DNA from: Vespula vulgaris | Taxonomy: Eukaryota > Arthropoda > Insecta > Hymenoptera > Vespidae | DNA: 64,000 nt | Reading direction: 5' to 3' | Assembly (NCBI RefSeq): GCF_905475345.1 | Contig: NC_066587.1 | Location: forward strand, 2,105,570 to 2,169,569 | In this document: positions 51,354 through 63,687 of the stretch, piece after piece | How positions within the stretch are numbered: position 1 is the first letter of the stretch | Layout of the letters: each line of letters starts with the position of its first letter | Position numbers and translations under genes: made by a program | The notes under the pieces: generated by a model | Told to the model about the DNA's origin: nothing | The model's input: only the letters and a program-made list of their open reading frames with translations | Database searches by the model: none

Positions 51354-53176
51354 ATGATGAGAATTATACTAATTCTTACTATTGCAATAATACAGATAGG
51401 TAAATTGCTTAAAAATTTATTTTGCACAATTTCTATATTATTTCATTATATATACATATATATATATATACTAACAACGAAATTTTTGTGACACGTAAAG
51501 TGCATGGAACTTATCATATATGTAATAATTTCATTCCTTAAAAATGTAGAGATAATTTAGTTAAATATAATTACAATCCCAATGTTTCAGCAACATGTCA
51601 ACGTACACCAACGATTTCTTATATCTCACAAATACAAATTAAAGATATTGGTGGAACTGTTGAACTACTTTGTTCAGTGCAATATGGTCAGGAATATCCG
51701 GTTTTATGGATAAAAGTGAATAAAGAGAGTGGTTATGATCAGTTACCACTTTCTACAAATAGTGCCTTAATTGTAAAAGATAGCAGGTTTGCTCTTAGAT
51801 ACGATCAAGCGTCTTCTACATATACATTGCAGGTAATGAAATGGATAAGATTTATATTGTTTAACTACGTTAGCTCAATTACTGATTATACTTATTATTA
51901 AGTATTATTGTTACAGATAAAGGATATACAAGAAACAGATGCAGGGTTTTATGTATGTCAAGTATTGATTGCTCTTAATAATCGAATATCTGCAGAAGTA
52001 GAATTGCAAGTACGAAGACCGCCTATTATCAGCGATAATTCGACTCGATCTCTCGTTGTTAGCGAAGGACAATCCGTACAACTAGAATGCCACGCAGGAG
52101 GATTTCCGCAACCAAGAATTTCATGGCGCAGAGAAAACAATGCTATTTTACCAACTGGTGGATCTATTTACCGGTATATATTGATTTTACTGCATTATTG
52201 ATTAATTAATATATTAATAAGATAAAATTAAATAACAAATTATAAATATTCTAGTGGAAATATTCTCAAAATACCTACCATTCGCAAAGAAGATCGTGGA
52301 ACGTATTACTGCATCGCTGAAAATGGCGTAGGACGTGGCGCAAGACGTAATATTAATGTAGAAGTTGAATTTGCTCCTGTAATAACGGCACCACGACCAC
52401 GTTTAGGTCAAGCTTTACAGTATGACATGGATTTAGAATGTCATGTGGAAGCTTATCCTCCACCTGCAATAGTTTGGCTGAAAGATAGCACTGTATTGGT
52501 AAACAATCAGCATCACAGTATATCTCATTTTGCAACTGCAGATGAATATAGTGATACTACAATCCGAATAATAACAATAGAGAAGAAACAATATGGGGAA
52601 TACATATGTCGTGCTTCTAATAAATTAGGAACTGCAGAAACTAAAGTTGAGCTTTTTGGTAAGTATATATCAATTTATTAACTTATTATTTTTTATTCTG
52701 GTTTTTAGTACCTGAGTATAGTATTAATATATTGTTTATATAAGGCATGTGTTAGTGGTAGCAAGTATTACAATATATCTTTTTGTTTTTCATTTGAATG
52801 ACCTTGAATGACTGAACACTTGTGTTTATTATAATTTATGTAGCAATATTTCCATATAGCTATCATTTATCAATTTATTTGTATCGCAACAGTTTGTTTT
52901 GTATAACGCATGTTTTTTATGTTTGCTTATTTTTGCGCAGAAACCTTTACCCCAGTTTGTCCACCAGCTTGTGGTCAAGTTCATTATGGAACTGGTGTGA
53001 CCTCAATTTCTTCAGGACCCTTGATAATCCTTATTTTAGTTATTACCATATTGATGAGGTATGTCATTTTGAATTCTTTCTGTTTGATATTTGTAGTAGA
53101 TTGTGTTTGATTGTTCATCATCATTATTATCATTATTTATATTCATTGAATAATTATTATCTATTATAGACATTAA
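51354..53176 (+). CDS. Lac: Lachesin, GPI-anchored immunoglobulin cell-adhesion protein
   Basis: Homophilic adhesion protein of septate junctions in trachea and nervous system. Exons 51354-51399, 51591-51832, 51917-52173, 52255-52658 and 52941-53058, then a very short last exon: 53170-53176 (tail MRH) or 53211-53232 (tail MRNFYAKY). Length is 357 or 362 residues. A signal peptide MMRIILILTIAIIQ opens the protein. Three Ig domains follow with their cysteines: VELLCSVQ ... GFYVCQV, VQLECHAGG ... GTYYCIAENG and MDLECHVEA ... GEYICRASNKLG. QRTPTISYISQ, PPIISDNSTRS and FAPVITAPRPRLGQALQYDM are typical of Lachesin. After FTPVCPPACGQVH a Ser/Gly stretch precedes a hydrophobic C-terminus (IILILVITILM), the pattern of a GPI-anchor signal. 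Only the final few residues are uncertain. Confidence 0.93.
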
Positions 53177-54450
53177 TAGTATATTAATCCAAAATAATAT
53201 GTATTTGTAGAAATTTCTATGCCAAATATTAACTACCCAGGACTTCAGTGGGCAACTGCAAATCAGTGTTCATTATCAAAGTGGCTACTTGCAGCAGTTA
53301 GTATCACTATTTTTGATAGATTTTAAGAAACGTAGTATAATCCCGGGGGCCTGATATCCGACATTTTTACTTAGATTACATATATCTTTAGATACTTACT
53401 ATTGAAATATCAAGGCGAATTATGACACAAATATGACACATTTAGTTAAAGATGAAGCCTAATACATATATACATATGCATGCCCTCTTACTTGTGTATG
53501 CACAGTACATATACACCAAGTTAAGTTGTGTGTACACATGTTGAGAGAAGTACAATACGTTGGCAATATGAATGTTGGTAGTACAAATTAACATTCCAGA
53601 GCAAAAGTTTATAGTAATGACACAGTAGTGGTACATATAATTAACAAAGTTCTGTAGGTCTTTATATCAGTATAACTGATGAATATAATGAAATAATATC
53701 GTTATGAAGGTAGATGTTATAAAAAATGTTTTAGTCATTTAGCACGAAGGGTGTAGCAACAAATTATTAAGAAGATTATTACAATTTTCAGAATTATACA
53801 AATTTTCAGAATAACAATATAGCGGGGGAGTGAATTTATAAATACCTCGATTGTTGATTATTACTTTTTAGATGTTTTTAAGATACTGCAGAATATTTTG
53901 CAGAATCTAGTATCGTATAAAAAAATCTTTAAACTCCAGTTACCACAATTACTCTATTCTGCTTGCTCGTATTAATAAAAGTATATGATGCGAATATAAC
54001 ACATAAATTATTAACAATCTATAGTTACAAGTGCGATGGTAAAATACATATATATCGGGACGCGTCTCAAAGAGTTAATATCTATCTTCCAAATGATTGA
54101 AATAACATGAAACACTTTGGCGATACGAATAAGATAATTAAAATTAAATTTAAAGTGATAACTTTGAATAGTATTTTCTCTAGGCATTATGCCTTGTTAA
54201 ATATCTTTGGTATGTGCCAAAGTATAAAATTAATATTCATGTTAGTCTTGTTTGCAAAAAAAAATTTATTAACAGAGAGTTAATAGAGAGATATTATACA
54301 TTATAAACGAAACTGTTTATTCGTGCACATTTAAACATTACGATCAGAAAAAAAATAATTTATCTATCCAATATTTATCTTAATTGCATAAATATATATG
54401 TGCATGGAAAAACATAGAAACATATTGTGACTTTTACTGATTCTAAAACA

Positions 54451-54524
54451 AATAATAATAATAATAACAACAATAATAATAATGATAATGATGATAATAA
54501 TAATAATAATAATAATAATATAGT
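54451..54524. repeat. (AAT)n imperfect triplet repeat
   Basis: AATAATAAT with ACA and GAT interruptions downstream of Lachesin. Confidence 0.9.
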
Positions 54525-54851
54525 AGAGAAGTAGTACATATCTAACACAATAGTATATCTTAATTTTTAATACAATCAATTTTGTACATACTTTGTGTAT
54601 TTCTGTGCCCTATGTTTAGAGGCATTTGTAGTGTATGTAATGAGGAGAGTAGTATTTTTGTTTATTTGTTCTTTTTTTTTTTTTTAATTTCTTACAAATA
54701 ATTCTCTTAATTATCTTTTTCTATTTTAATTGACAAAAATCATTGTTTTCTTTTTTCTTTTTCTCTTTCCTTCTCACTTTTTTTTTCATTTTTTTAAAGT
54801 AGCCTTTCCTTGAAATATTAAAATCTAAAAAGGATATTACATGGTAGCTGA

Positions 54852-55481
54852 TATACAGGGTGTCAGGAAAGTTTAGGTTAGATGTGATTGGATATTGTTA
54901 AAGCAGTGGAAATTAAGTATTAAACAAACACAATTTTTCTATTTTATAATCGTTTAGTATAATGATTCTCTTTTCTTTAATATATTATCAACAAAAACGA
55001 TCATTTTTTCGTTTGCACATAATGCAGAATGTACTTAAATTTAATCCTTTAATTGAGACATAATTTAATCTTTAAAAGTTATCATAAAAACTAATAGGTA
55101 AAAAACAACTGCAATTAATTTTTGCGATTATTATACCAGATAAATAGAAAAAAAGAAATCAGCGTTTAATATTATTCAAGTTTTTTGAACAATATTAAAA
55201 AACAAAATTTCTTTATGTGGTAAAATTTCAACCATGATAGTCTTTAAGGATTATATTTTATATGTTTAAGAGATTTCAAGTTTACTTATTTAAAAATTTA
55301 TTAATATATTTTCAAATATAATATGAAATAATTATTGATAACAAAGTATCATATATCGTATAGGTTGGTTGTGTAATTTTTTCTTTTGAGGTAACGGAGA
55401 TTTTTTAAAGATTAGAACAAAAAGAAAATTTTGTGAACAAACGCAACTTCTCATTGCCTTATTTTCGGCACTCCCTGTATA
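54852..55481. mobile_element. Candidate 630-bp inverted-end element
   Basis: TATACAGGG at 54852-54860 is inverted at 55473-55481, and similarity continues weakly inward (GTGTC.GGAAA against AGTGC.CGAAAA). Termini of the form TA-CAGGG-G-GT recur in mariner-like MITEs. No transposase frame is present. Confidence is modest because only nine bases match exactly. Confidence 0.35.
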
Positions 55482-56441
55482 TAGATGAATAAAATAGAAT
55501 CATGATGTATATTGTAAGACGCGTATATATCTTACGATATTGCATATAAGCGACGATAGAATCTCAACACTTTTGTATAATCTTTTTACATATTTCCAAC
55601 TTTATACTTGCTTTTATAATATTGTGTAGATTTTAATAAATGAATTTTAAAAGCTAATATCATACTTCTCTTATTTATTTCATATGTGTGTGTGTGTATA
55701 TAACAAATGGATGATTTATTTTATATCATTGAAGAAAAACAAGAAAAATATGTAATATATCCTTTATAATAAAATGTGTGTGTGTATTCTTCCTAATACA
55801 TATGCAGATGGTTTACTATATATAGTTAACATCGTAATATATTATGTACTTTAGTCACGTATAACTCGACCATCGAATGATTACGTACGACAAAGAGAAT
55901 ACGCCCCTAATATAAATTACGTCGTGTTACACGAGAATACATTGGATATTCCAAAACATCGTGACTCTTTCCAGACACGAAACGATAACATTTTTATTTC
56001 AAACGTTCGTCAATAAATATCGATCATGATATATATATGTATATACTATATATATATAATGATATTTATAATTTATTTTAATCAATATAATTATATATAT
56101 TATTAATAAGATAATTTGATTAAATAAATGTGAAGTTATTTAAATCATAAAATTTAACTGCTAAGTTATCGAAAAAAATAGTTTCATTGCATATGATTGC
56201 TACATATAAAGTTAAAAGCACGCCTCTCGTCATAATTCGGTGATTGCCACTCCCCAAATTACTGAATCCTAGTTGACGAACGTGCCTCATTGATTTTATT
56301 TACAGATCGAAATTAACCTTGACCTTATTGATCATTTAAATACATAATTTAATTCAATTTGAATTCTATCAATCGTGAATTCGATTTAACTTTAATCTAA
56401 TTTATATATAAAAAATTTCTTTAAATAAAACAATACTAATA

Positions 56442-56489
<48 letters not shown>

Positions 56490-57083
56490 GTACTATATTC
56501 TATACTGTATTATATTATATATATATATTATATATTATATATTATAATATTATCATTGATATATATATATTCAATAATATATATATAATAACAAAAAATG
56601 CACAAAAAATCTAAGTTAGATCCCTTAAAAAGGTTTTAACAGTAAACGAGATATTTGAAATTCGCGGGGACGTGACACACCGCTTGAATTTAATTTCAAC
56701 CAATCAGAAGATGCCCGCGACTATGATGCGCACGACTCTACCGCGAAAGGGAGACGCAGCCAGTCACGACAGTTCAGCGTTGGCTGTCGTCGCGATTGGT
56801 TATCTCGTGCTTTTCCGTTATCACGTTAGTTATTCCTTACATAGGACATATGTCGCGTGCGAAATAAAAAGAAAGAGAAGGTGTACAATAAACGAGAAAG
56901 GAAGTCGCAGAAAGAGAAAGAGAAAAAGAGAGAGAAAGAGAAGAGTATCGTAACAAATAAATAATTAATCTTGTTAACGTTATACTTATAAAAGCGTATT
57001 CGAGTAATGTTGGGGTACGTGTACGCGGGTGCACGCGCGCGCGCGTGTTAAACCGCGCGAGACGAAGAACACGTAAGTGCTAA

Positions 57084-57087
57084 AAGA

Positions 57088-57125
<38 letters not shown>

Positions 57126-57150
57126 AAGAAAGAAAAAGAAAGAGAGAAAA

Positions 57151-57182
<32 letters not shown>
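57084..57182. repeat. (GA)n/GAAA purine tract
   Basis: About 100 bases of almost pure purine on the plus strand, made of GA and GAAA units. Confidence 0.93.
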
Positions 57183-57183
<1 letters not shown>

Positions 57184-57264
57184 TAAAGAACGCTCCTTGT
57201 CGTCGTCATGGGTACCGTGTGTTGTGGTGTATTCTTATAAGAAAATCTAATACTAAGTTTTGTT

Positions 57265-57292
57265 TCTCTCTCTATCTCTTTCTCTCACACTC

Positions 57293-57340
<48 letters not shown>
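57265..57340. repeat. (CT)n microsatellite
   Basis: Mostly CT dinucleotides with a few interruptions, 80 bases after the neighbouring purine tract. Confidence 0.93.
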
Positions 57341-57342
<2 letters not shown>

Positions 57343-57600
57343 GAAAATTTTTCTTTTAAAAAAATCTAACGAATTTTTTTCTCGATTTTTTTTTTTTTTT
57401 TGAGATAAAATGAATGCGAGAGATAGAACTAGTTGAGAGTGTTCTCTGTTTAGTTTCTTAGCCGTTACGTGTTGCTTGAGACGTACATATAACGAGAAAG
57501 GTACAGAATAGAAACCGTATAGAGAGGAACAAGGAAAGAAAAAAGAGAGAGAAAGAGAGAGACACAGGGAGATAGAGAAAGAAAGAAAGAGAGGACGATA

Positions 57601-57689
57601 ATGCGGACTTGGTGTTTCCGCCTAGTTCGACACAACGTCGACAAAGACGACGACAACAATCCAGACGAATTTCGACGGATATATTCGTG
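57601..57689 (+). other. Candidate 5' untranslated exon ending in a strong donor
   Basis: CpG-containing sequence with GAC triplets ends at a GTAAGTAC donor (57690). It is open from an ATG at 57601, but joined to the next candidate exon at 63603 that frame meets TGA at the junction, so it would be an upstream frame in a 5' leader. The exon's left edge cannot be fixed. Confidence 0.3.
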
Positions 57690-57865
57690 GTAAGTACAAC
57701 TAAGATTATTTATATTTTCTTTACGATCAGGTCTATTTGCGATTCTGTTCAATGAGAAACGTGTTCTCCTTGATCACAGTCTCTCTTTGTCTTTTCCTCT
57801 TTCTCTCTCTCTCTCTCTCTTTCTCTCTGTCCTTCTCCTTCTTCCTCCCACCCTCTCACTCCCTC

Positions 57866-57891
57866 GATCGATCGATCGATCGATCGATCAA
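57866..57891. repeat. (ATCG)n microsatellite
   Basis: About six ATCG units, self-complementary, after a CT-rich tract. Confidence 0.9.
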
Positions 57892-58151
57892 TCGGAAAGA
57901 AGTGTTACACGTCTATTTTGTTGCCTAAGCGGCAAATGGTATTGTTAACGGTACGATATCGTTACATTCGAATAACACCACTTACATATGTGCATGTGCG
58001 CGTGTGTGTCTATATATATATACATATATATATATTTTTCTTTTTCTGAGCATTTCAAAATATGTAAGTTTCTACTTCATGTTTGACTTCTTTTTAGAAA
58101 TTTCGTCGGTATGCAAGAATACGAATATATGTGTACACACGCACAAAGAGA

Positions 58152-58188
<37 letters not shown>

Positions 58189-59420
58189 TATACAGTTATG
58201 AAATTAATGGCAATCGAATAATTTGATTCTTGTTTTTACGAAGACATTTATTCGGGTCAAAATTTGGCAATAATTTTTAATAAATGAATAATCGATTAAT
58301 TTGATTTCTTTTTCAATGAAAATATATACACAATATTATGTATTATGTATAATACCTTATAAGTTATGTTATATCTTATAATTATAACATTTTATATATA
58401 ATATTTATATGTTATGACGATACAAAACTTACACTTCTAGAATGTTATCATGGGATGATATATACATCGTACTGCGAATCCTTAGGAAGTATTAAGTAAA
58501 CAAAGTCTTAGAATTATCTTTTATGTAATATTAAATCCTAAAAGATGCGATCAAAGGAGATAAAAGTCGAACGACGTCGTCAAAAGTTAGTGACAGTTTT
58601 TTTTTTTAAGTTCGTAAGAGTGTTCGAGCAGGTTATTTGTGATATCTCTGATAGATTCTTTAAAATTATCTTCTTATAGTTTAGATTAAATTATTTGTTT
58701 AGAAACGATAATTCGTGAAGATGTGCGAATCAGTTCAAACGAATAACCTCGATAATTAATTCTTTATTTATATATATATATATATTTTATTTTTATTTTT
58801 TTATTATTATTTATTTTATCTTTTATTCAATCATCGATATAAAAGTATGAAATTGTAATTAAAACGATTTTACGTTGCTACTCGCGTTATCTTATCTTCA
58901 TACGTGACACACACACACACATCTTGGTTCTCGGTAGCAATAACGGTGAGTTGTTCGATATATTACATCTTTGTTGAAAAAAAAAAAAAAAAAAAAAAGA
59001 CAAGAAAGAAAAAAAAGAAATAAGTAAAGAAAAAAGGAAAAGGGTGGGGCGAATTTTTCTAGGAGATTTTAAAAATCAGTTACTTCTTTTTGATAATTTT
59101 TAAACTTATACCATTAAATCATGTATAATTTTATTGAAAAGAGAATGAAAAGAATATTAACCTAAAAAGTTATAGAAAAAGAACAATTGATTTATAAAGT
59201 TATTTAGGAATGACACATGGCTCTAATCCTGTACTTATTAAACAAATTTTTTAATTTAATTATTTTATTTCTCTATTATATTTATGGATAAACGAGAAAG
59301 AAAGAGAGAGAGAGAATAATGAATAAACGAGCGTAGGTGTGCCGTGTTATGTTGCATGCAGTTTGAGATGAAGAGAGAGACAGAGAGAGAGAGACAGAGA
59401 GAGTGGTTGCCTGCTGCGAC

Positions 59421-59427
59421 TATAAAA
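59421..59427 (+). promoter_or_regulatory. Possible TATA box
   Basis: TATAAAA stands in locally GC-richer DNA just downstream of a GA tract, with a CpG-containing non-repetitive segment (59430-59545) after it. It could be a core promoter, but no gene can be attached. Confidence 0.25.
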
Positions 59428-59881
59428 CCGATCAACCGAGCCACTCTCTTGACCTGACATTTAATACCATTACACGAGTCATAGTCGCTCGTTGGTCTTT
59501 CAACGAGGAAGAGAACAAAGACGATTTGCAGTCCTTCGTATGAAAAGGACGTGCTTATATCGAATTTTCATTATCTATTCATTGATATTTTATACAGTGA
59601 CATTTTTATTTCTTTTCTTTTCTCTCCTTTTTTTTTATTTTTTTTTGTAAAAAAAGAAAACATCCGGCTATCTGATGAATAAACAAATCTTTTGATATTA
59701 TTCTATAAATCAAAATCAAAACAGAGAACACGTAGTGAAAGAAAATTTTGGTAATAAATGTTTTCACTAGAATCTAGTGATCTTTTTTCTTCATTCTTGT
59801 CTAATTGCTTTAATAAGACCATTAATTTGTTTATCTTACAATTAGAAATAACAATCGTCCATTTATCCCAGTCATTATCTC

Positions 59882-59945
59882 TAATAGTTAAAGAGAAAAC
59901 AGTTTGTAACACTTTATGTGGTCCACCGTGTATGTTACATATTAT
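59882..59945. repeat. Diverged repeat family, copy 1
   Basis: TAATAGTTAAAGAGAAAAC...TTTATGTGGTCCACCGTGTAT is matched by a diverged copy at 61308-61371. The reverse reading begins with a GGTGGACCA motif next to a TA run, the look of a transposon end. Confidence 0.5.
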
Positions 59946-60281
59946 ATATATATATATATATACACATACATACATACATATAATATGTATAAAGATATCT
60001 TTTTGATTCCCTCTAGACTAATATTAGTCTTGATTTATTCGGTTTAGATTTACACGTTTGCAATCTAAAGTGTAAATCTAAGGTTGCTGCTCTGTTTTTG
60101 TCTCGCACACGTTTATAAATCACGATTATTCACGAGTATTCACGAGGACGATCGACGCCGACAACGACGAGGACACGATGACGAGTGAGTGAAAGCGAGA
60201 ACGCGACCAACTATAAACTGGAGCGCACGCGTCTATTATAATCGGAAGAAGGCGTAGCTCGAATCGGTTAGCTTATCCGAG

Positions 60282-60420
60282 AATTATTATTATTATTGTT
60301 ATTATTATTATTATTATTATTATTCTATTACTATTCTATTATTACTATTCTTATTATTATTTCTATTATCATATCTATTATTATTACTATTATTATTATT
60401 TATTTTTATTTTTATTTATA
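60282..60420. repeat. (ATT)n imperfect triplet repeat
   Basis: TTA/ATT units with CTA interruptions over about 140 bases. Confidence 0.88.
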
Positions 60421-60442
60421 TTTTCTTAAATTTCTTTTCATT

Positions 60443-60686
60443 TTTTTAATAGAGAGATTTATTGAAGTGTGAAAACGCGAATCGATTTGTGTATGTGTAC
60501 GAATGTGTACGTATGAATATATTATATGTGTAGAGTATAGAGGGATGATCATTATTTTCTTTTTTCTTTTATCTTTTTGTTTTTGTTTCTTTTTAATAGA
60601 AAGATTTATCGAAGCGTGGAAATTCAGATCGAGTTTTGTATGTTTTGTTTATGTATGAACATATATGTGTGTGGATCCATGTTTCT

Positions 60687-60726
<40 letters not shown>

Positions 60727-60930
60727 CGAAAAATTTATCAAAGCGTGGAAATTCGAATTGAGTTATGTATGTATAAATTTGTAGGATTATATGTGTAGGG
60801 TATATATATCTTGATTTGTATTTTTTTAATCTATTTTTTTTTTTTATCGACAGATTTATCGAAGCGTGGGAAGTCGAACTTTGAGTACTGTATTATGTAT
60901 GAACATATATATGTGTATGTGTGTATGTGT
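60443..60930 (+). repeat. Four diverged tandem copies of a roughly 90-base unit
   Basis: Copies begin near 60443, 60590, 60719 and 60840. Each has GATTTATCGAAGCGTGGAAA-like sequence, then a GAATCGAGTT-like part and TGTATG, ending in ATATATGTGT. Poly-T or CT-rich spacers of varying length separate them. The units are non-coding in all frames I checked. Confidence 0.65.
60689..60723. repeat. Poly-T tract
   Basis: About 35 T residues between the second and third copies of the tandem unit. Confidence 0.95.
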
Positions 60931-61263
60931 AAATGTATGTGTAACGTTATCGTGAGAATAATTTGCTAAGAAACAGAGGAACTTTCGTTCTCTTCGTGAA
61001 AGGCAAAGGTCTCGTAATAACGTCCCGTTTCTTTGTCTACGAACAATTTCGCTTTGTCTTAGGTTATCTTTCAGATATTCAAAGAAAATAGTAGCAGTAT
61101 AGTTGCGTTTAATGAAAAAGGAAAGTTTTTAAGAATTTATATATATATATATATATATATACATATATATACACAACACATACATATGTGTGTACGTATG
61201 TGTGTGTGTGTATATATATATGGAAAATAAAAAATATATATGTATGTATAAAATAATAAATAC

Positions 61264-61267
<4 letters not shown>

Positions 61268-61308
<41 letters not shown>
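61268..61308. repeat. (TA)n microsatellite
   Basis: TA run directly adjoining the second copy of the GGTCCA-containing repeat. Confidence 0.92.
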
Positions 61309-61311
<3 letters not shown>

Positions 61312-61371
61312 GTCACGGAGAAAATAGCCTTTAACATTTTATTTGGTCCATCGTATATTTGCGATATAAAC
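61308..61371. repeat. Diverged repeat family, copy 2
   Basis: TAATAGTCACGGAGAAAAT...TTTATTTGGTCCATCGTATAT aligns with copy 1 at 59882-59945 over about 60 bases without large gaps. Both copies adjoin TA microsatellites. Confidence 0.5.
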
Positions 61372-61986
61372 ACATGGTGGATCAAAGCAATCAATTATTT
61401 TTTTTAAGATTTATAAGCTAATTTTCTTTTTTGTATTGTAAAACTACAAGCTAGGCTTGACCAAAAAATATCTATGAAATTTTTTATTATATTTACTGAT
61501 ATGTATGACACAACAAAATTATTATTTGCAAGTATGTTGGAAACAATGAAAATGGCTCACGTCAAAAATTGAACGAAAATCAATTTATGTTATTTATTTT
61601 GTTTCATATACATACAAAATATTTTCTTTTCTTAAAATATAATCCTTTTCTTCATATGTTATGTTCTAATTATATTAATCATGGAGTAAGTATATCATTG
61701 AAATAATGATATTTATTCGACGTATCTAATAAATGGTAAATCAATTTATTGTTTATGTCAATATTTCGAGTGAAAAAAATATCGAAAAATATTTGAATGT
61801 AATCATTTCAAAATGATTTCTTGAATGAGCCTCATTGTAAGAGACTTTGTCGATCCAAAGCAAGAGAATTAAATTCGATCGATAGAAGGCCGCCCGTATT
61901 TGTACTCGCTTCTCTCGCAATAGAACGTTCTTCATGAAATAATGGCTTGAAATTACGTTGGCTGGTCGGACAACGAGAGAATTATT

Positions 61987-61998
61987 TCGAGAGAGAGG

Positions 61999-62048
<50 letters not shown>
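61987..62048. repeat. (GA)n microsatellite
   Basis: Near-pure GA tract with two GGA/AAA interruptions. Confidence 0.93.
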
Positions 62049-62054
<6 letters not shown>

Positions 62055-63602
62055 TGAAACAAATCTTTCGATGTTTTCGTTCCTATTGAATTGGCACTGC
62101 GTAGAAAATATATTATATATAATATGTCTATAGAAATTATGTTAGAAAAATTTATACATCAATGAACATTATTAAGAAAAATTATTACGACATAAATTTT
62201 TAACAAACTTTTATTCATTTCGATTATTAAAATTTTTATTATAGAGATTTTTTAATAGTTTTTCAAATTGTAAAACTACAAGCCTAACTACACATCAAAT
62301 TTCAAAAGTCTCGAAAAAGAGTAATTGATTTATAAAACTCGTTAAGTTTTGACATATCTTGTATAAGGAATAATAAAAAATCGATATATTCGTAATAATA
62401 ATCAACAATGGTACGATATATCGATAATATTTCGTGATATCAATTTTTTATTTTTTACTTAAAAAAAAAAAATAGTACACATACAGTAAATTATATTTTT
62501 TTTTTAAACTATGCACATTCACAGTTGTTAGCGTTCTTTCGTTCATACGCTTTCGCAATTATTCATACTGTAGCTTCTTCACGCTTTCACGATGTAGTTT
62601 GCGATTCACGAATCTATCTTTTATCTCTTCCTCGTGTAAATTCTGCAGTAATTATATCGGTCTTTTTCTTTCTTCTTTTTCTTTTTTCCTAGATATTTTT
62701 TTTTATCCGAGTTATTAATCTTTTGCATTTTAAAAATGAGCACAAAAGAAATATTGAATAATAGTTTAGATATTATATTACTTAAAAAGATACTTCCATT
62801 TAATCATTTGTATTTAAAAAAAAAAATCAAATCTCTCTTTTGATGATATAAAGAAATACACATACACACACAATATATATTTTTACCGATTGAATAAATA
62901 AAAATAATCATTTTCATCTCCAAAATTATTTGAAAAACAAATCGAATTACATAGTTTACCTTTTTATTTATCGCATTTCTTTTTACCTTTTTCTTTTTTT
63001 CGTTTAACACGAAGAAAATACCTAACGATGTTACCGAGAAAGCTCGCTAACTCACTTATTTCTGATTCGATTCGAATTCAAGCTCGGTTATTTTTCGTGA
63101 GGGTGCGGGAGGTAATGTGCCGGCAGAGACCTAACTCGTGATAATCCAATTGACGAGCATTGCAATTGACCTCCTTTGCTTGATGCGTGCTCGAAAGATG
63201 ACGACGTCGTTATTTTGCTCACACTCTCTCTCTCTCTTTTCTCTCTTTCTCTTTATATACTATTATGTAGATATGTTATTTCAATTATTTATACATATAT
63301 GCGTGTATGTATATATATATATATATATATATAAAATTGCTTTAGATATATCTTTATTATCTTATATATTTTTCGTATAACATACACATTTTTGTGTAAT
63401 TAATTGAGAAAGTTAAAAAAAAAAAAACAAAATACTCTCTTTCTGTAATAAATTTTTAATAAATCTTTTAGCCTGTTTTTTTATATCTCTAATTTCTTTT
63501 TTATTATATAGATAAATTATATAGATGTTATTAGATTTTGTTTATCTATCTATCTGATATTTTATACGATTTAATATATTTAATTGGAAGTTTTTATTTC
63601 AG

Positions 63603-63687
63603 ATTCAATAGAAAAAGTATCGGTATTTACCGATCGAAAAGAAGATGTACGAAGCAACGTCGTATTTGTTGCTGAGAGTATGTTTAG
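63603..63687 (+). CDS. Candidate first coding exon of a gene continuing beyond the window
   Basis: An acceptor TTTATTTCAG precedes 63603, and a consensus donor GTAAGT follows 63687. Between them is an ATG at 63645 opening M-Y-E-A-T-S-Y-L-L-L-R-V-C-L, which ends in phase 1. The hydrophobic run could begin a signal peptide. The remaining exons would lie to the right of 64000. No family can be assigned from 14 residues, so this stays a prediction based on splice sites and reading frame. Confidence 0.35.

Larger units (their letters stand above)
53233..56640. other. Lachesin 3' region and AT-rich intergenic DNA
   Basis: No coding exon recognised. Contents are a likely long Lachesin 3' UTR, an AAT-type repeat (54451-54524), a candidate inverted-end element (54852-55481) and TA runs (56030-56065, 56452-56481, 56510-56585). 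Confidence 0.5.
56641..57600. promoter_or_regulatory. CpG-rich, purine/pyrimidine-tract region; likely promoter
   Basis: The base composition changes sharply from AT-rich DNA to sequence with many CpGs (56660-56860 and 57010-57070, with CGCGCG runs), followed by long GA (57084-57182) and CT (57265-57340) tracts. In AT-rich insect genomes this pattern marks promoters and 5' UTRs of genes with large first introns. No gene body can be assigned inside the window. Confidence 0.4.
57690..63602. other. Repeat-rich non-coding region (possible large first intron)
   Basis: About 6 kb without a recognisable coding exon. It contains ATCG, GA, ATT, TA, poly-A and poly-T runs and at least three diverged repeat families. 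It is bracketed by a donor at 57690 and an acceptor at 63601-63602, so it may be an intron, which is an inference. Confidence 0.4.

Noticed and set aside
60577..60798. Frame with a long Phe run
   Set aside because: Poly-T tract translated as Phe inside the tandem repeat array.
59703..61394. Similar minus-strand peptides at 59.9 and 61.3 kb suggesting a gene family
   Set aside because: The similarity is explained by a diverged DNA repeat next to TA microsatellites; flanking codons are TA-derived Ile/Tyr runs and there is no longer frame.
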